Source of the DNA: Prado023 sp963818445
Lineage (GTDB): Bacteria > Actinomycetota > Actinomycetes > S36-B12 > CAIYMF01
Length of the DNA: 64,000 bases
Assembly (NCBI GenBank): GCA_963818445.1
Contig: CAWFSG010000010.1
Location: 154,935-218,934 of the forward strand
Direction: 5' to 3'
The notes beneath the pieces are model-generated. The model worked only from the letters and a program-made list of their open reading frames with translations. It was not told the DNA's origin and did not search any database. This document shows, in pieces, positions 9,729 to 16,728 of this stretch (its first letter is position 1; each line of letters opens with the position of its first letter). A program made the position numbers and the translations under genes.

Positions 9729-10570
9729 CGGACAACCTGGGCGTCGTTGGTCGACAGCGGGCCGGTATAGGCCGGGAGGACCTGCTCACGGGAGGTCTCC
9801 ACCTCGTAGCGCATGCCCACGACCCCTGCCCACTGCCGGAAGAGCTGCACCGACTCGTCCTCGTCGAGTGCCGTCAGCATGCGGTCGAGGTCCCCGACCC
9901 CGGCGATGACGAACGGTGGGGAGTAGACCTGCCCCTGGAGGATGACGGTGTTCCCCACGCAGCGCACCGAGCTCGAGTTGATCAATCGCTGGCCCATGAC
10001 GGTGACCCCCGAGGCCCCCGAGCGCCAGAGGGCGTTGACCACGCCCTGCACGTCCTGCTGGTGGACGATGTAGTCGTCCCCCGTGAGCCCGTCGGGCAGC
10101 GGGTTGGGCGCATCCGCATCGTCGAGTGTCACAGTGACACCGGGACCCTTGACCTCGGTCAGTCCCACCACGGGGGCCAACTCGGCGATCTGCTCGTTGG
10201 TCTGCTCCAGGACGATCCCCGGATCATCCTGGGACTGCAGCGCTGCCAGCTCGGTGGTCAGGCGGTCGACATCGTCCTGCAGGCTGCTGTTCTGCTCCGC
10301 CCTGGCGATGATCGCGTCGCGCACGCCCCCGGTGCGGTCCAGGCGCAGGATCCCGTCCTCGGACGCCGTGGCACTGGCGATGAACATCGCCCCGGCCATG
10401 GCGAAGACCGCGCCAGCGACGAGATCGGGCCAGCGCACCCGGCGCCTGCGCCGGACGGTCCGTTCCGCAGCAGCGGCGCCCTCCGGCGGGTCCAGGACCT
10501 CGGTCCCAGGCGCAGGCGAACGCCCCGGTTCCGCGGATCCGGGGCCGGGCGCGCCAAGCGGGGAGTGCAC
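9725..10570 (-). CDS. DUF881 family membrane-anchored protein
   Basis: 281 residues. A charged N-terminal segment, one transmembrane helix (about residues 46-68), then a coiled coil (AIIARAEQNSSLQDDVDRL) and the extracytoplasmic DUF881 domain with GPGVTVTLDDA and VVNALWRSGASGVTVMGQRL. Family function is unknown; it resembles Rv0012 and Bacillus YlxW/YlxX and is always near division genes. I choose GTG at 10570 because a longer start would overlap the divergent pabA start, and because a TACCGT -10-like box (10577-10582, minus strand) lies 6 bases upstream, indicating a leaderless message. Confidence 0.88.
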   Translation of the reverse strand: MHSPLGAPGPGSAEPGRSPAPGTEVLDPPEGAAAAERTVRRRRRVRWPDLVAGAVFAMAGAMFIASATASEDGILRLDRTGGVRDAIIARAEQNSSLQDDVDRLTTELAALQSQDDPGIVLEQTNEQIAELAPVVGLTEVKGPGVTVTLDDADAPNPLPDGLTGDDYIVHQQDVQGVVNALWRSGASGVTVMGQRLINSSSVRCVGNTVILQGQVYSPPFVIAGVGDLDRMLTALDEDESVQLFRQWAGVVGMRYEVETSREQVLPAYTGPLSTNDAQVVR

Positions 10571-10576
10571 GGGACT

Positions 10577-10593
10577 ACGGTACCCGCGACAAT
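10577..10593. promoter_or_regulatory. Overlapping divergent promoters of the DUF881 and pabA genes
   Basis: The two start codons are only 29 bases apart. A minus-strand TACCGT (10577-10582) lies 6 bases before the DUF881 GTG, and a plus-strand GACAAT (10588-10593) lies 6 bases before the pabA GTG. Both genes would be leaderless, and RNA polymerases on the two promoters would overlap and probably exclude each other. Confidence 0.5.
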
Positions 10594-10599
10594 GGGTCC

Positions 10600-11235
10600 G
10601 TGACTGCACGCATCCTGATCGTGGACAACTACGACTCCTTCGTCTTCAACCTCGCCCAGTACCTCGCCCAACTCGGTGCGCAGGTCGATGTCCGGCGCAA
10701 TGACGAGGTGTCCACCGGGGACGCCGGCAGCTACGACGGCGTGCTCCTGTCGCCCGGACCGGGTGACCCCCACGATGCCGGGGTGTGCATGGACATGGTC
10801 AGCGCGTGCGCTGGGACGGTCCCGCTGTTCGGGGTCTGCCTGGGGCATCAGGCGATCGGTGCGGTGTTCGGCGGGATCGTCTCGCGCGCTCCGGAGCTGC
10901 TGCACGGCAAGACCTCGATGGTGCACCACACCGGAGCCGGGGTCCTGGCCGGGCTGCCCGACCCGTTCCGGGCCACCCGCTACCACTCGTTGGCCGTTGA
11001 GCGAGCGTCCGTCCCCCAGGAGCTGGAGATCACGGGCTGGACGGACTCCGGCGTCGTGATGGCGCTCCGGCACCGCGAGTACGACATCGAGGGCGTCCAG
11101 TTCCATCCCGAGTCCGTGCTCACGCAGGGCGGTCACCTGATGTTGGCCAACTGGCTGGCTCGGTGCGGTGATCCGGATGCGGTGCGGCGTGCTGACGGGT
11201 TGGCCCCCGTCGTGGGTGCGGCCTCGAGCACCTGA
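10600..11235 (+). CDS. pabA: Glutamine amidotransferase of anthranilate / aminodeoxychorismate synthase
   Basis: Class I glutamine amidotransferase of 211 residues that releases ammonia from glutamine for 4-amino-4-deoxychorismate or anthranilate synthesis. Catalytic Cys in GVCLGHQAIG and the His-Glu pair in VQFHPESV are intact, and the oxyanion loop LLSPGPGDP is present. No pabB or trpE is nearby, so it may serve both pathways; trpG is an equally valid name. In many actinobacteria the next genes are the pknB-pbpA-rodA-pstP-fhaA cluster, but here a convergent aminotransferase follows. Confidence 0.93.
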   Translation: MTARILIVDNYDSFVFNLAQYLAQLGAQVDVRRNDEVSTGDAGSYDGVLLSPGPGDPHDAGVCMDMVSACAGTVPLFGVCLGHQAIGAVFGGIVSRAPELLHGKTSMVHHTGAGVLAGLPDPFRATRYHSLAVERASVPQELEITGWTDSGVVMALRHREYDIEGVQFHPESVLTQGGHLMLANWLARCGDPDAVRRADGLAPVVGAASST

Positions 11236-11288
11236 GCCCCTCCGGCGAGCCCGGGTGGCGACCGATCGGGTACCCGCGGGCGTCGGGC

Positions 11289-12455
11289 TCAGCCGAAGAC
11301 CGCGCGTAGCCGGCCGACAGCCTCGCGCAGCACCTCCGGGCGCTTGCAGAAGGCCCACCTGACCCAGGTGTGTCCGACGGACCGGTCATCGCAGAACGGG
11401 GCCACGGGGATGGCGACCACGCCCGCCCGGCCGGGCAGCTCAGCACAGAACTGCTCCCCGCTGAGGTACCCCACGGAGGTGACATCGGTGAGCAGGAAGT
11501 AGGTCCCCTCGCTCGGCAGCACCGTGAGACCGAGACCGGCCAGCCCGTCGGCGAGCAGGTCGCGCTGACGGGCCAGCGTGCCGCGGACGGTGTCCCAGTG
11601 CGCATCGGGCAGCGCGGTCAGTCCCTCGGCCACGGCCCACTGGAACGGCCCACCGGAGACGTAGCTCAGGTGCTGGCGGATGACCCGCACAGCGCCGATC
11701 AGGTCCGCAGGGCCTGTTGCCCATCCCACCTTCCACCCGGTGAACGACAGGCTCTTGCCGGCGGAGCCCACGGTGATCGTGCGTTCGGCCATGCCCGGCA
11801 GGGTGGCGATGGGCACGTGCGGGTGTCCGTCGAACCAGAGGTGCTCGTAGGCCTCGTCGGAGAGCACCACGAGGTCGGCGGCGACTGCCTCCCGGGCGAT
11901 GGCCGCAAGCTCTGCGCCAGTGAGGACCGAGCCCGAGGGGTTGTGCGGTGAGTTGACGATCAGCATCCGGCTGCGCGCGGTGATGCGCGCCCGGAGGGCC
12001 ATCGGATCGGGCCGGAATGTCCCTGGGACAGGGGGGACACTGACGCGGACCCCTCCGGCGAGATCGATGGCGGCGGCGTAGAGGTCGAACCAGGGCTCGA
12101 GGACCAGGACCTCGTCCCCGGGCTCCACGAAGGCCAGGACGCTGGCGACGATCGCCTCCGAGGCACCGGTGGTCACGACCACATCCGTGGCCGGATCCCA
12201 CCCCATCCCGTACCACCTCTGCTGGTGCGCGCAGATCGCCCGGCGGAGCTCGGGCAGACCGTGGACGGGCGGGTACTGCGCTCCTCGGCCCTCGGCGATG
12301 GCCGCCAGGGCGGCGTCGCGCACGAGCTCCGGCCCGTCGGTGTCCGGGAATCCCTGGCCGAGGTTGACGGCCCCGACCGAGGACGCCAGGGCCGACATCT
12401 CACCGAAGATGCTGCGGCGATGGGGCTGCATTCGAGCCACGAGGGGGTGGGTCAT
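11289..12455 (-). CDS. Class I/II PLP-dependent aminotransferase
   Basis: 388 residues of fold-type I aminotransferase. The pyridoxal-phosphate lysine is in SAGKSLSFTGWKVGW; NSPHNPSG binds substrate carboxylate and cofactor; the C-terminal Arg in HTWVRWAFCK completes the site. Overall features resemble the kynurenine/methionine aminotransferase and N-succinyl-diaminopimelate aminotransferase (DapC-like) subfamily. I start at the ATG at 12455 (MTHPLVARMQPH), since the open frame upstream is not family-like. Specificity cannot be told from sequence alone. Confidence 0.9.
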   Translation of the reverse strand: MTHPLVARMQPHRRSIFGEMSALASSVGAVNLGQGFPDTDGPELVRDAALAAIAEGRGAQYPPVHGLPELRRAICAHQQRWYGMGWDPATDVVVTTGASEAIVASVLAFVEPGDEVLVLEPWFDLYAAAIDLAGGVRVSVPPVPGTFRPDPMALRARITARSRMLIVNSPHNPSGSVLTGAELAAIAREAVAADLVVLSDEAYEHLWFDGHPHVPIATLPGMAERTITVGSAGKSLSFTGWKVGWATGPADLIGAVRVIRQHLSYVSGGPFQWAVAEGLTALPDAHWDTVRGTLARQRDLLADGLAGLGLTVLPSEGTYFLLTDVTSVGYLSGEQFCAELPGRAGVVAIPVAPFCDDRSVGHTWVRWAFCKRPEVLREAVGRLRAVFG

Positions 12456-12495
12456 TGGCCCACCCCACGGGACATGTGTCGTAGGGACACGCGGG

Positions 12496-13269
12496 TCACC
12501 GACGACCGGAGCGGGACCGGGTGATCCGGGTTCCGGCCATGCGCAGGAGGGGACGCGGCGTGTACTGGGCGACCAGCGCCAGGGAGCCGTACCGCTTGGA
12601 CGGCACACTGACCGCATGCCCGTCGCGGGCATCCCGGAGACCATCCCGGGCCACCCGACGCGCATCGAGCCACGCCCACTGGGGGAGGAACACCACGTCC
12701 ATGTCAGCGCGCTCGTGGAACTCCGTGTGGGTGAACCCCGGGCAGACCGCCGTGGCGCTCACCCCGGTCCCGGACAGCTCGGCACCGAGGCCCTCGGTGA
12801 AGACGGTCACCCACGACTTTGCTGCCGCATAGGTGCCGATCGGCACCCACCCGGCGACGCTGGACACGTTGAGCACGATCCCGTGCCCCCGCTGCACCAT
12901 CCCGGGCAGCGCGGCATGGGTCAGTCGCAGGGTGGCCCGGACGAGCACATCGAGCAGGCGTTCCTCGTCGGACAGGTCACCTGCGACGAAGTCCTGGTTG
13001 ACGCCGAACCCGGCGTTGTTCACCAGGACGTCGATGGGACGTGACCCGTCGGCCACCCGGTCCATCACAGCCCGGCAGCCGGGGTCGGTGGCCAGGTCGG
13101 CGGTCAGGACCTCGACCGTGATGCCGTGCTCGGCGGCGAGCCGTTCGGCGAGGGCCTCGAGCCGCTCGGTGGTGCGGGCCACCAGGACGAGGTCCGAGCC
13201 CTCGCTGGCCAGCTCCTCGGCGAACGCCAGGCCGATGCCGGCGGTGGCGCCGGTGATGCATGCAGTCAT
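12496..13269 (-). CDS. Short-chain dehydrogenase/reductase
   Basis: 257-residue classical SDR. The NAD(P)-binding TGATAGIG is at residues 7-14, NNAG at about 87-90, the catalytic Ser in NVSS and the YxxxK in TYAAAKSW. Residues beyond 200 follow the pattern of actinobacterial SDRs with a C-terminal membrane-associating or substrate-lid segment. Substrate unknown. The start lies 6 bases after a CACACT -10-like sequence on the minus strand, again suggesting a leaderless transcript. It precedes the aminotransferase gene in the same direction. Confidence 0.9.
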   Translation of the reverse strand: MTACITGATAGIGLAFAEELASEGSDLVLVARTTERLEALAERLAAEHGITVEVLTADLATDPGCRAVMDRVADGSRPIDVLVNNAGFGVNQDFVAGDLSDEERLLDVLVRATLRLTHAALPGMVQRGHGIVLNVSSVAGWVPIGTYAAAKSWVTVFTEGLGAELSGTGVSATAVCPGFTHTEFHERADMDVVFLPQWAWLDARRVARDGLRDARDGHAVSVPSKRYGSLALVAQYTPRPLLRMAGTRITRSRSGRR

Positions 13270-13291
13270 GGCCCCAGTGTGCCCCAGCCAG

Positions 13292-13804
13292 TCAGGGCAT
13301 CGAGTCGGGCCAGCCCTTGGCGATCTCGGTCACGGCGGTGATCGGATCGCCCTGGACCGTCGACCACCCGCGCAGCCGCGCTGCTGCCGCCGGTGCGCCG
13401 TCGGAGTCCGGGCTGGTCACGTGGACCACGGGGGCATCGGGCCAGTCCGTGCCCGCCCGGCTCGGGTCCGGCAGGGGTCCGTCCACCAGGATGTAGGCCA
13501 CGACGCTGCGGCGCGAGGCCCGCTGGGAGAACCCGAGGGCGGGAATGGCCCGGTTCGCCTCCCCCGAGCTCACCAGGATCAGCGGGCCCTCCACCTGCGC
13601 CGCCGTGATGGCGATGGCCTGGTCGGCCACCCAGGAGGCGATCCCCAGGCGTTCGTCAGTTGCCTCTGCGCCTGCGCGTGGCGCCATGTGCGGGATCACC
13701 ACGCGGATCCCCCAACCGGCCAGGACGCCTGCCAGCTCGCGGCGCGGCCCGTCGGGGGCGCCCGGGTCGAGTGTGGGGCACAGGACGACAGTGACGCCGG
13801 GCAT
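13292..13804 (-). CDS. Small alpha/beta-hydrolase-like protein
   Basis: 170 residues with the outline of a compact alpha/beta hydrolase: strand-turn segments (VVLCPTLDPGAP, IRVVIPHMAP) and a SSGEANR element where a nucleophile elbow would be. A full Ser-Asp-His triad is not obvious, so activity is uncertain. The start lies one base from the pyrE stop, so it is very probably co-translated with pyrE; similar genes accompany pyrE in other actinobacteria. Function unknown. Confidence 0.75.
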   Translation of the reverse strand: MPGVTVVLCPTLDPGAPDGPRRELAGVLAGWGIRVVIPHMAPRAGAEATDERLGIASWVADQAIAITAAQVEGPLILVSSGEANRAIPALGFSQRASRRSVVAYILVDGPLPDPSRAGTDWPDAPVVHVTSPDSDGAPAAAARLRGWSTVQGDPITAVTEIAKGWPDSMP

Positions 13805-13805
13805 G

Positions 13806-14345
13806 TCAGTCGAGACCCAGATCGGCCAGCTGGTACGCGGCCCGGTACTCCAGTCCTGCCTCCGCGATCATCCCGGCGGCGCCGCGCTCGACGATCACAG
13901 CCACCCCCACCACCTCGGCGCCCGCCTCCCGCAGCGCCTCAACGGCGGTCATCACCGAGCCGCCGGTCGTCGAGGTGTCCTCCACGGCCAGGACCCGCCG
14001 GCCCGCGACATCCGGGCCCTCGATGCGCCGCTGCAGACCGTGGGCCTTCTCAGCCTTGCGGACCACGAAGGCGTCCAACTGGCGGCCGCGGGCCGCTGCG
14101 GCGTGCAGCATCGCAGTGGCCACGGGATCCGCGCCCAGAGTCAGCCCGCCCACCGCGTCATAGGACAGGTCCGCGGTCAGGTCGAGCATGACCTCACCCA
14201 CGAGAGGCGCCGCGTGCCCGTCCAGGGTCACCCGGCGCAGGTCCACGTAGTAGTCGGCCTCCCGTCCCGAGGACAGCACGACCTTGCCGTGCACGACGGC
14301 CTTGGTCCGGATCTGGTCGAGGAGTTGCTCACGCGCGTCAGTCAC
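13806..14345 (-). CDS. pyrE: Orotate phosphoribosyltransferase
   Basis: Converts orotate and PRPP to orotidine 5'-phosphate in de novo pyrimidine synthesis. 179 residues. The PRPP loop is VLAVEDTSTTGGS, and the catalytic Lys region is VVRKAEKAHG. I select the GTG at 14345 (protein begins VTDAREQLLDQ) because the preceding in-frame codons give no family similarity and the next upstream Val is GTT. It heads a two-gene unit with the small hydrolase-like gene. Confidence 0.95.
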   Translation of the reverse strand: MTDAREQLLDQIRTKAVVHGKVVLSSGREADYYVDLRRVTLDGHAAPLVGEVMLDLTADLSYDAVGGLTLGADPVATAMLHAAAARGRQLDAFVVRKAEKAHGLQRRIEGPDVAGRRVLAVEDTSTTGGSVMTAVEALREAGAEVVGVAVIVERGAAGMIAEAGLEYRAAYQLADLGLD

Positions 14346-14408
14346 GTCAGCAACCCTAGGTCCTGCGTGGGGATGGCGGTCGCAGCGCCGCACAGCGCCG
14401 AGCCGGTG

Positions 14409-15101
14409 TCAGGAGGCGGGCTCGACCGCTGCTGCGGCCTTCGACTCGCGGCGGTGGCGGAATGTCTCGAACCCGATGGGGATGATCGACAGCGCCACGA
14501 TGCCGATGAGGATCAGCTCGATGTGGTCCTTCACGAACGGGATGGTGCCCAGGTAGTAGCCCAGCAGGGTGACCCCGGTGGCCCAGAGGACTCCGCCGAT
14601 CGTGGAGTACAGGGCGTAGGTGCGCAGGTCCATGCGCCCGACACCGGCCATGGCGGTGATGAATGTGCGCACGATCGGCACGAACCGGGCCAGCACGATC
14701 GCCCGGGACCCGTACTTCGCGAAGAAGGAGTGGGTCTTGTCGACGTACTCCCGGCGGAAGAGCCGCGAGTCCGGCCGGTTGAACAGCGGCGGGCCGGCGC
14801 GATAGCCGATCCAGTAGCCCGTGAGGTTGCCCGCGACAGCGGCCAGGGACAGCAGCACGCAGGCCACCTGGATGGGGATGTCGATCACGCCGCTGGCGAT
14901 GAACAGGCCCACCATGAACAGCAGCGAGTCGCCGGGCAGGAAGAACCCGATCAGCAGCCCGCACTCGGCGAAGATGATGCCCAGGGCGATCCAGAACGCC
15001 GCCGTGCCGAACCGGTCGAGGTTCTGCGGATCCAGCCAGTCAGGGCCCAGTGTGCTCACGATCGTCGGGACCGCTGACGCGACGGACAGGCTCAGGCTCA
15101 C
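14409..15101 (-). CDS. DedA family membrane protein
   Basis: 230 residues with five to six hydrophobic helices and the DedA/VTT-domain signature: an acidic pair in FAECGLLIGFFLPGDS and the re-entrant-loop R-x3-P in LARFVPIVRT with GxxxM(D) after it. DedA proteins recycle polyprenyl phosphate or flip lipids and support membrane potential and drug or pH tolerance. The Ala-rich, basic C-terminus is cytoplasmic. It lies 9 bases downstream of the SpoU methyltransferase gene's 3' end in the same orientation, so it could be expressed separately or as a read-through unit. Confidence 0.93.
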   Translation of the reverse strand: MSLSLSVASAVPTIVSTLGPDWLDPQNLDRFGTAAFWIALGIIFAECGLLIGFFLPGDSLLFMVGLFIASGVIDIPIQVACVLLSLAAVAGNLTGYWIGYRAGPPLFNRPDSRLFRREYVDKTHSFFAKYGSRAIVLARFVPIVRTFITAMAGVGRMDLRTYALYSTIGGVLWATGVTLLGYYLGTIPFVKDHIELILIGIVALSIIPIGFETFRHRRESKAAAAVEPAS

Positions 15102-15110
15102 CTCACAAGG

Positions 15111-15722
15111 TTACCCCGCGTCGTGGCCGGCCGGACCCAGGTGAGTCCGGGCCCAGCTGTGCATGGCGATGGCAGCCGCAGCCGCCACGTTGATCGATCG
15201 GGTGGACCCGTACTGGCTGATGGACAGCACCGCGTCGGCCCCCTCGATCGCCTGCGCGCTCAGTCCGGGGCCCTCCTGCCCGAACAGAAGGACGCACCCG
15301 CGCGGCATCTCGTACTCGTCGATGGGGATCGCACCCGGCACGACGTCGATCGCCAGGATCGCAAGGCCCTGCCCCTGGGCCCAGCCCTGCAGGTCCGCGG
15401 CGTCGGGATGGTGGGTGATGCTCAGGTAGGCGTCGGTGACCATTGCCCCACGCCGGTTCCAGCGGCGCCGCCCCACGACGTGCACACCCGCGACGTTGAA
15501 CGCGTTGGCGGTCCGCACGATCGAGCCGATGTTGAGGTCGTGCTCGATGTTCTCGATCGCCACGTGCAGCGGGGAGCGCCGGGCGTCGAGGTCCGCGACG
15601 ATGGCCGGCACCGTCCAGTAGCGGTAGGCGTCGACGACGTTGCGGGCATCGCCCTGGGCAAGCAGGTCCGGGTCCAGCCGTGGGTCGTCCGGCCAGGGCA
15701 GGGGGTGGGGTCCGACGGGCAC
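15111..15722 (-). CDS. SpoU/TrmH family RNA 2'-O-methyltransferase
   Basis: 203 residues of SPOUT-fold methyltransferase acting on the ribose 2'-OH of tRNA or rRNA. Motif 1 is ENIEHDLNIGSIVRTANAF, motif 2 LLFGQEGPGLS and motif 3 SQYGSTRSINVAAAAAI, forming the trefoil-knot SAM site. The GTG at 15722 follows a TACCCT -10-like box on the minus strand (15729-15734) by 6 bases, giving a leaderless message and ruling out the longer frame that would run through tRNA-Ser. Target nucleotide cannot be assigned. Confidence 0.92.
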   Translation of the reverse strand: MPVGPHPLPWPDDPRLDPDLLAQGDARNVVDAYRYWTVPAIVADLDARRSPLHVAIENIEHDLNIGSIVRTANAFNVAGVHVVGRRRWNRRGAMVTDAYLSITHHPDAADLQGWAQGQGLAILAIDVVPGAIPIDEYEMPRGCVLLFGQEGPGLSAQAIEGADAVLSISQYGSTRSINVAAAAAIAMHSWARTHLGPAGHDAG

Positions 15723-15768
15723 GGGCCAAGGGTACGAGCGCGATTTCGCCCCGCGGGACCCACCGCCG

Positions 15769-15774
15769 TAGAAT
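15769..15774 (+). promoter_or_regulatory. Candidate -10 box for tRNA-Ser
   Basis: TAGAAT ends 7 bases before the mature 5' end of tRNA-Ser, which would give a transcript with little or no 5' leader. Confidence 0.5.
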
Positions 15775-15781
15775 TCTCGGC

Positions 15782-15869
15782 GGTGGCGTGTCCGAGCGGC
15801 CAAAGGAGCACGACTCGAAATCGTGTGTGGGTGATGAGCCCACCGTGGGTTCGAATCCCACCGCCACCG
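15782..15869 (+). tRNA. tRNA-Ser (CGA anticodon)
   Basis: An 88-nt class II tRNA. Acceptor pairs 15782-15788 with 15862-15868, anticodon CGA is at 15816-15818, discriminator G at 15869. The long variable arm (GTGGGTGATGAGCCCAC) is diagnostic of serine tRNA. CCA is not encoded. Unlike tRNA-Ala and tRNA-Pro it has no downstream echo element. Confidence 0.97.
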
Positions 15870-16035
15870 CCGCGCCTGCGCATCGACCCAGTCGGGTCGC
15901 ACCGGTCCCGGGCCCCTGGCGGGTCCGGGACCACGTGTGTTCGAGCCCGTGCGCCGTGGCCACTGGCCGCGTAGGCTTGCCGGTGTTGGCGTGCGACCCA
16001 CGGCCAACTCCCGTCGACGTTCCAGGAGTCCGTCA

Positions 16036-16563
16036 ATGAGCCCCGTCCACGACCTGCTCACCGACCAGATCGGTCATGAGTTCTTCGCATCCCAGCAGTA
16101 CGTCGCCATCGCGGTCTGGTACGACCAGCAGGCCCTGCCCCAGCTCGCCGCGCACTTCTACGCCCAGGCTGTCGAGGAGCGCAACCACGCGATGATGATC
16201 GTGCAGTACCTGATGGACCGGGAGGCTGCAGTCGTGATCCCCGGGGTGCCGGCGGTGCGCAACGAGTTCGCCTCCGTGGTGGAGCCGCTGGAGCTGGCGC
16301 TGGCCCAGGAACGCCTGGTGACCTCGCAGTTCGAGGCCCTGATCGCGCTGGCCCGGTCGGAGTCGGACTACCTCGGCGAGCAGTTCATGCACTGGTTCCT
16401 CAAGGAGCAGGTCGAGGAGGTCGCGTCCATCTCGACATTGCTGCAGGTGGGCCGGCGCGTGGGCGAGAACGTCATGCTCCTCGAGGACTACCTGGCCCGC
16501 GAGAGCGGTGCCGGTGGGGGTGCGGACCCGACAGCTCCCTCGGCGGCCGGTGGGGCGCTGTAG
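16036..16563 (+). CDS. Ferritin-like iron storage protein
   Basis: 175 residues forming a four-helix ferritin bundle. The ferroxidase ligands are in HEFFASQQYVAI and EERNHAMMIV (E-x6-Y and E-x2-H patterns), and later in QFEALIALA and EQVEEV. The last 15 residues are a Gly/Ala-rich tail. Ferritins oxidise Fe(II) and store it in a 24-subunit shell, limiting Fenton damage. The ATG at 16036 has AGGAG at 16024-16028; an earlier in-frame start would run into tRNA-Ser flanking sequence. Confidence 0.92.
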   Translation: MSPVHDLLTDQIGHEFFASQQYVAIAVWYDQQALPQLAAHFYAQAVEERNHAMMIVQYLMDREAAVVIPGVPAVRNEFASVVEPLELALAQERLVTSQFEALIALARSESDYLGEQFMHWFLKEQVEEVASISTLLQVGRRVGENVMLLEDYLARESGAGGGADPTAPSAAGGAL

Positions 16564-16620
16564 GGCGGTTCACGCCCCCCGGAGGTGAGTGACAGCCACG
16601 TAGTTACAGGCGTGTGACTT

Positions 16621-16647
16621 ATCCCCAGGTGTGGATGACCTGGGGAT
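16621..16647. promoter_or_regulatory. 10-bp perfect inverted repeat with DnaA-box-like ends, upstream of dnaX
   Basis: Arms 16621-16630 and 16638-16647 pair perfectly around a 7-nt loop. The segment TCCCCAGGTGTGGATGACC at 16622-16640 differs at one base from 8790-8808. TTATCCCCA (16619-16627) and TGTGGATGA (16630-16638) are each one base from DnaA boxes. It could terminate the ferritin transcript, regulate dnaX, or both. Confidence 0.45.
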
Positions 16648-16728
16648 TGTGGATCCCCGTCACCGTCGCCACCTCGGTGGCCCAGACAGCTGGCCCGTGT
16701 TGTCGGCGGGCACCGTTAGGGTGGGCGC

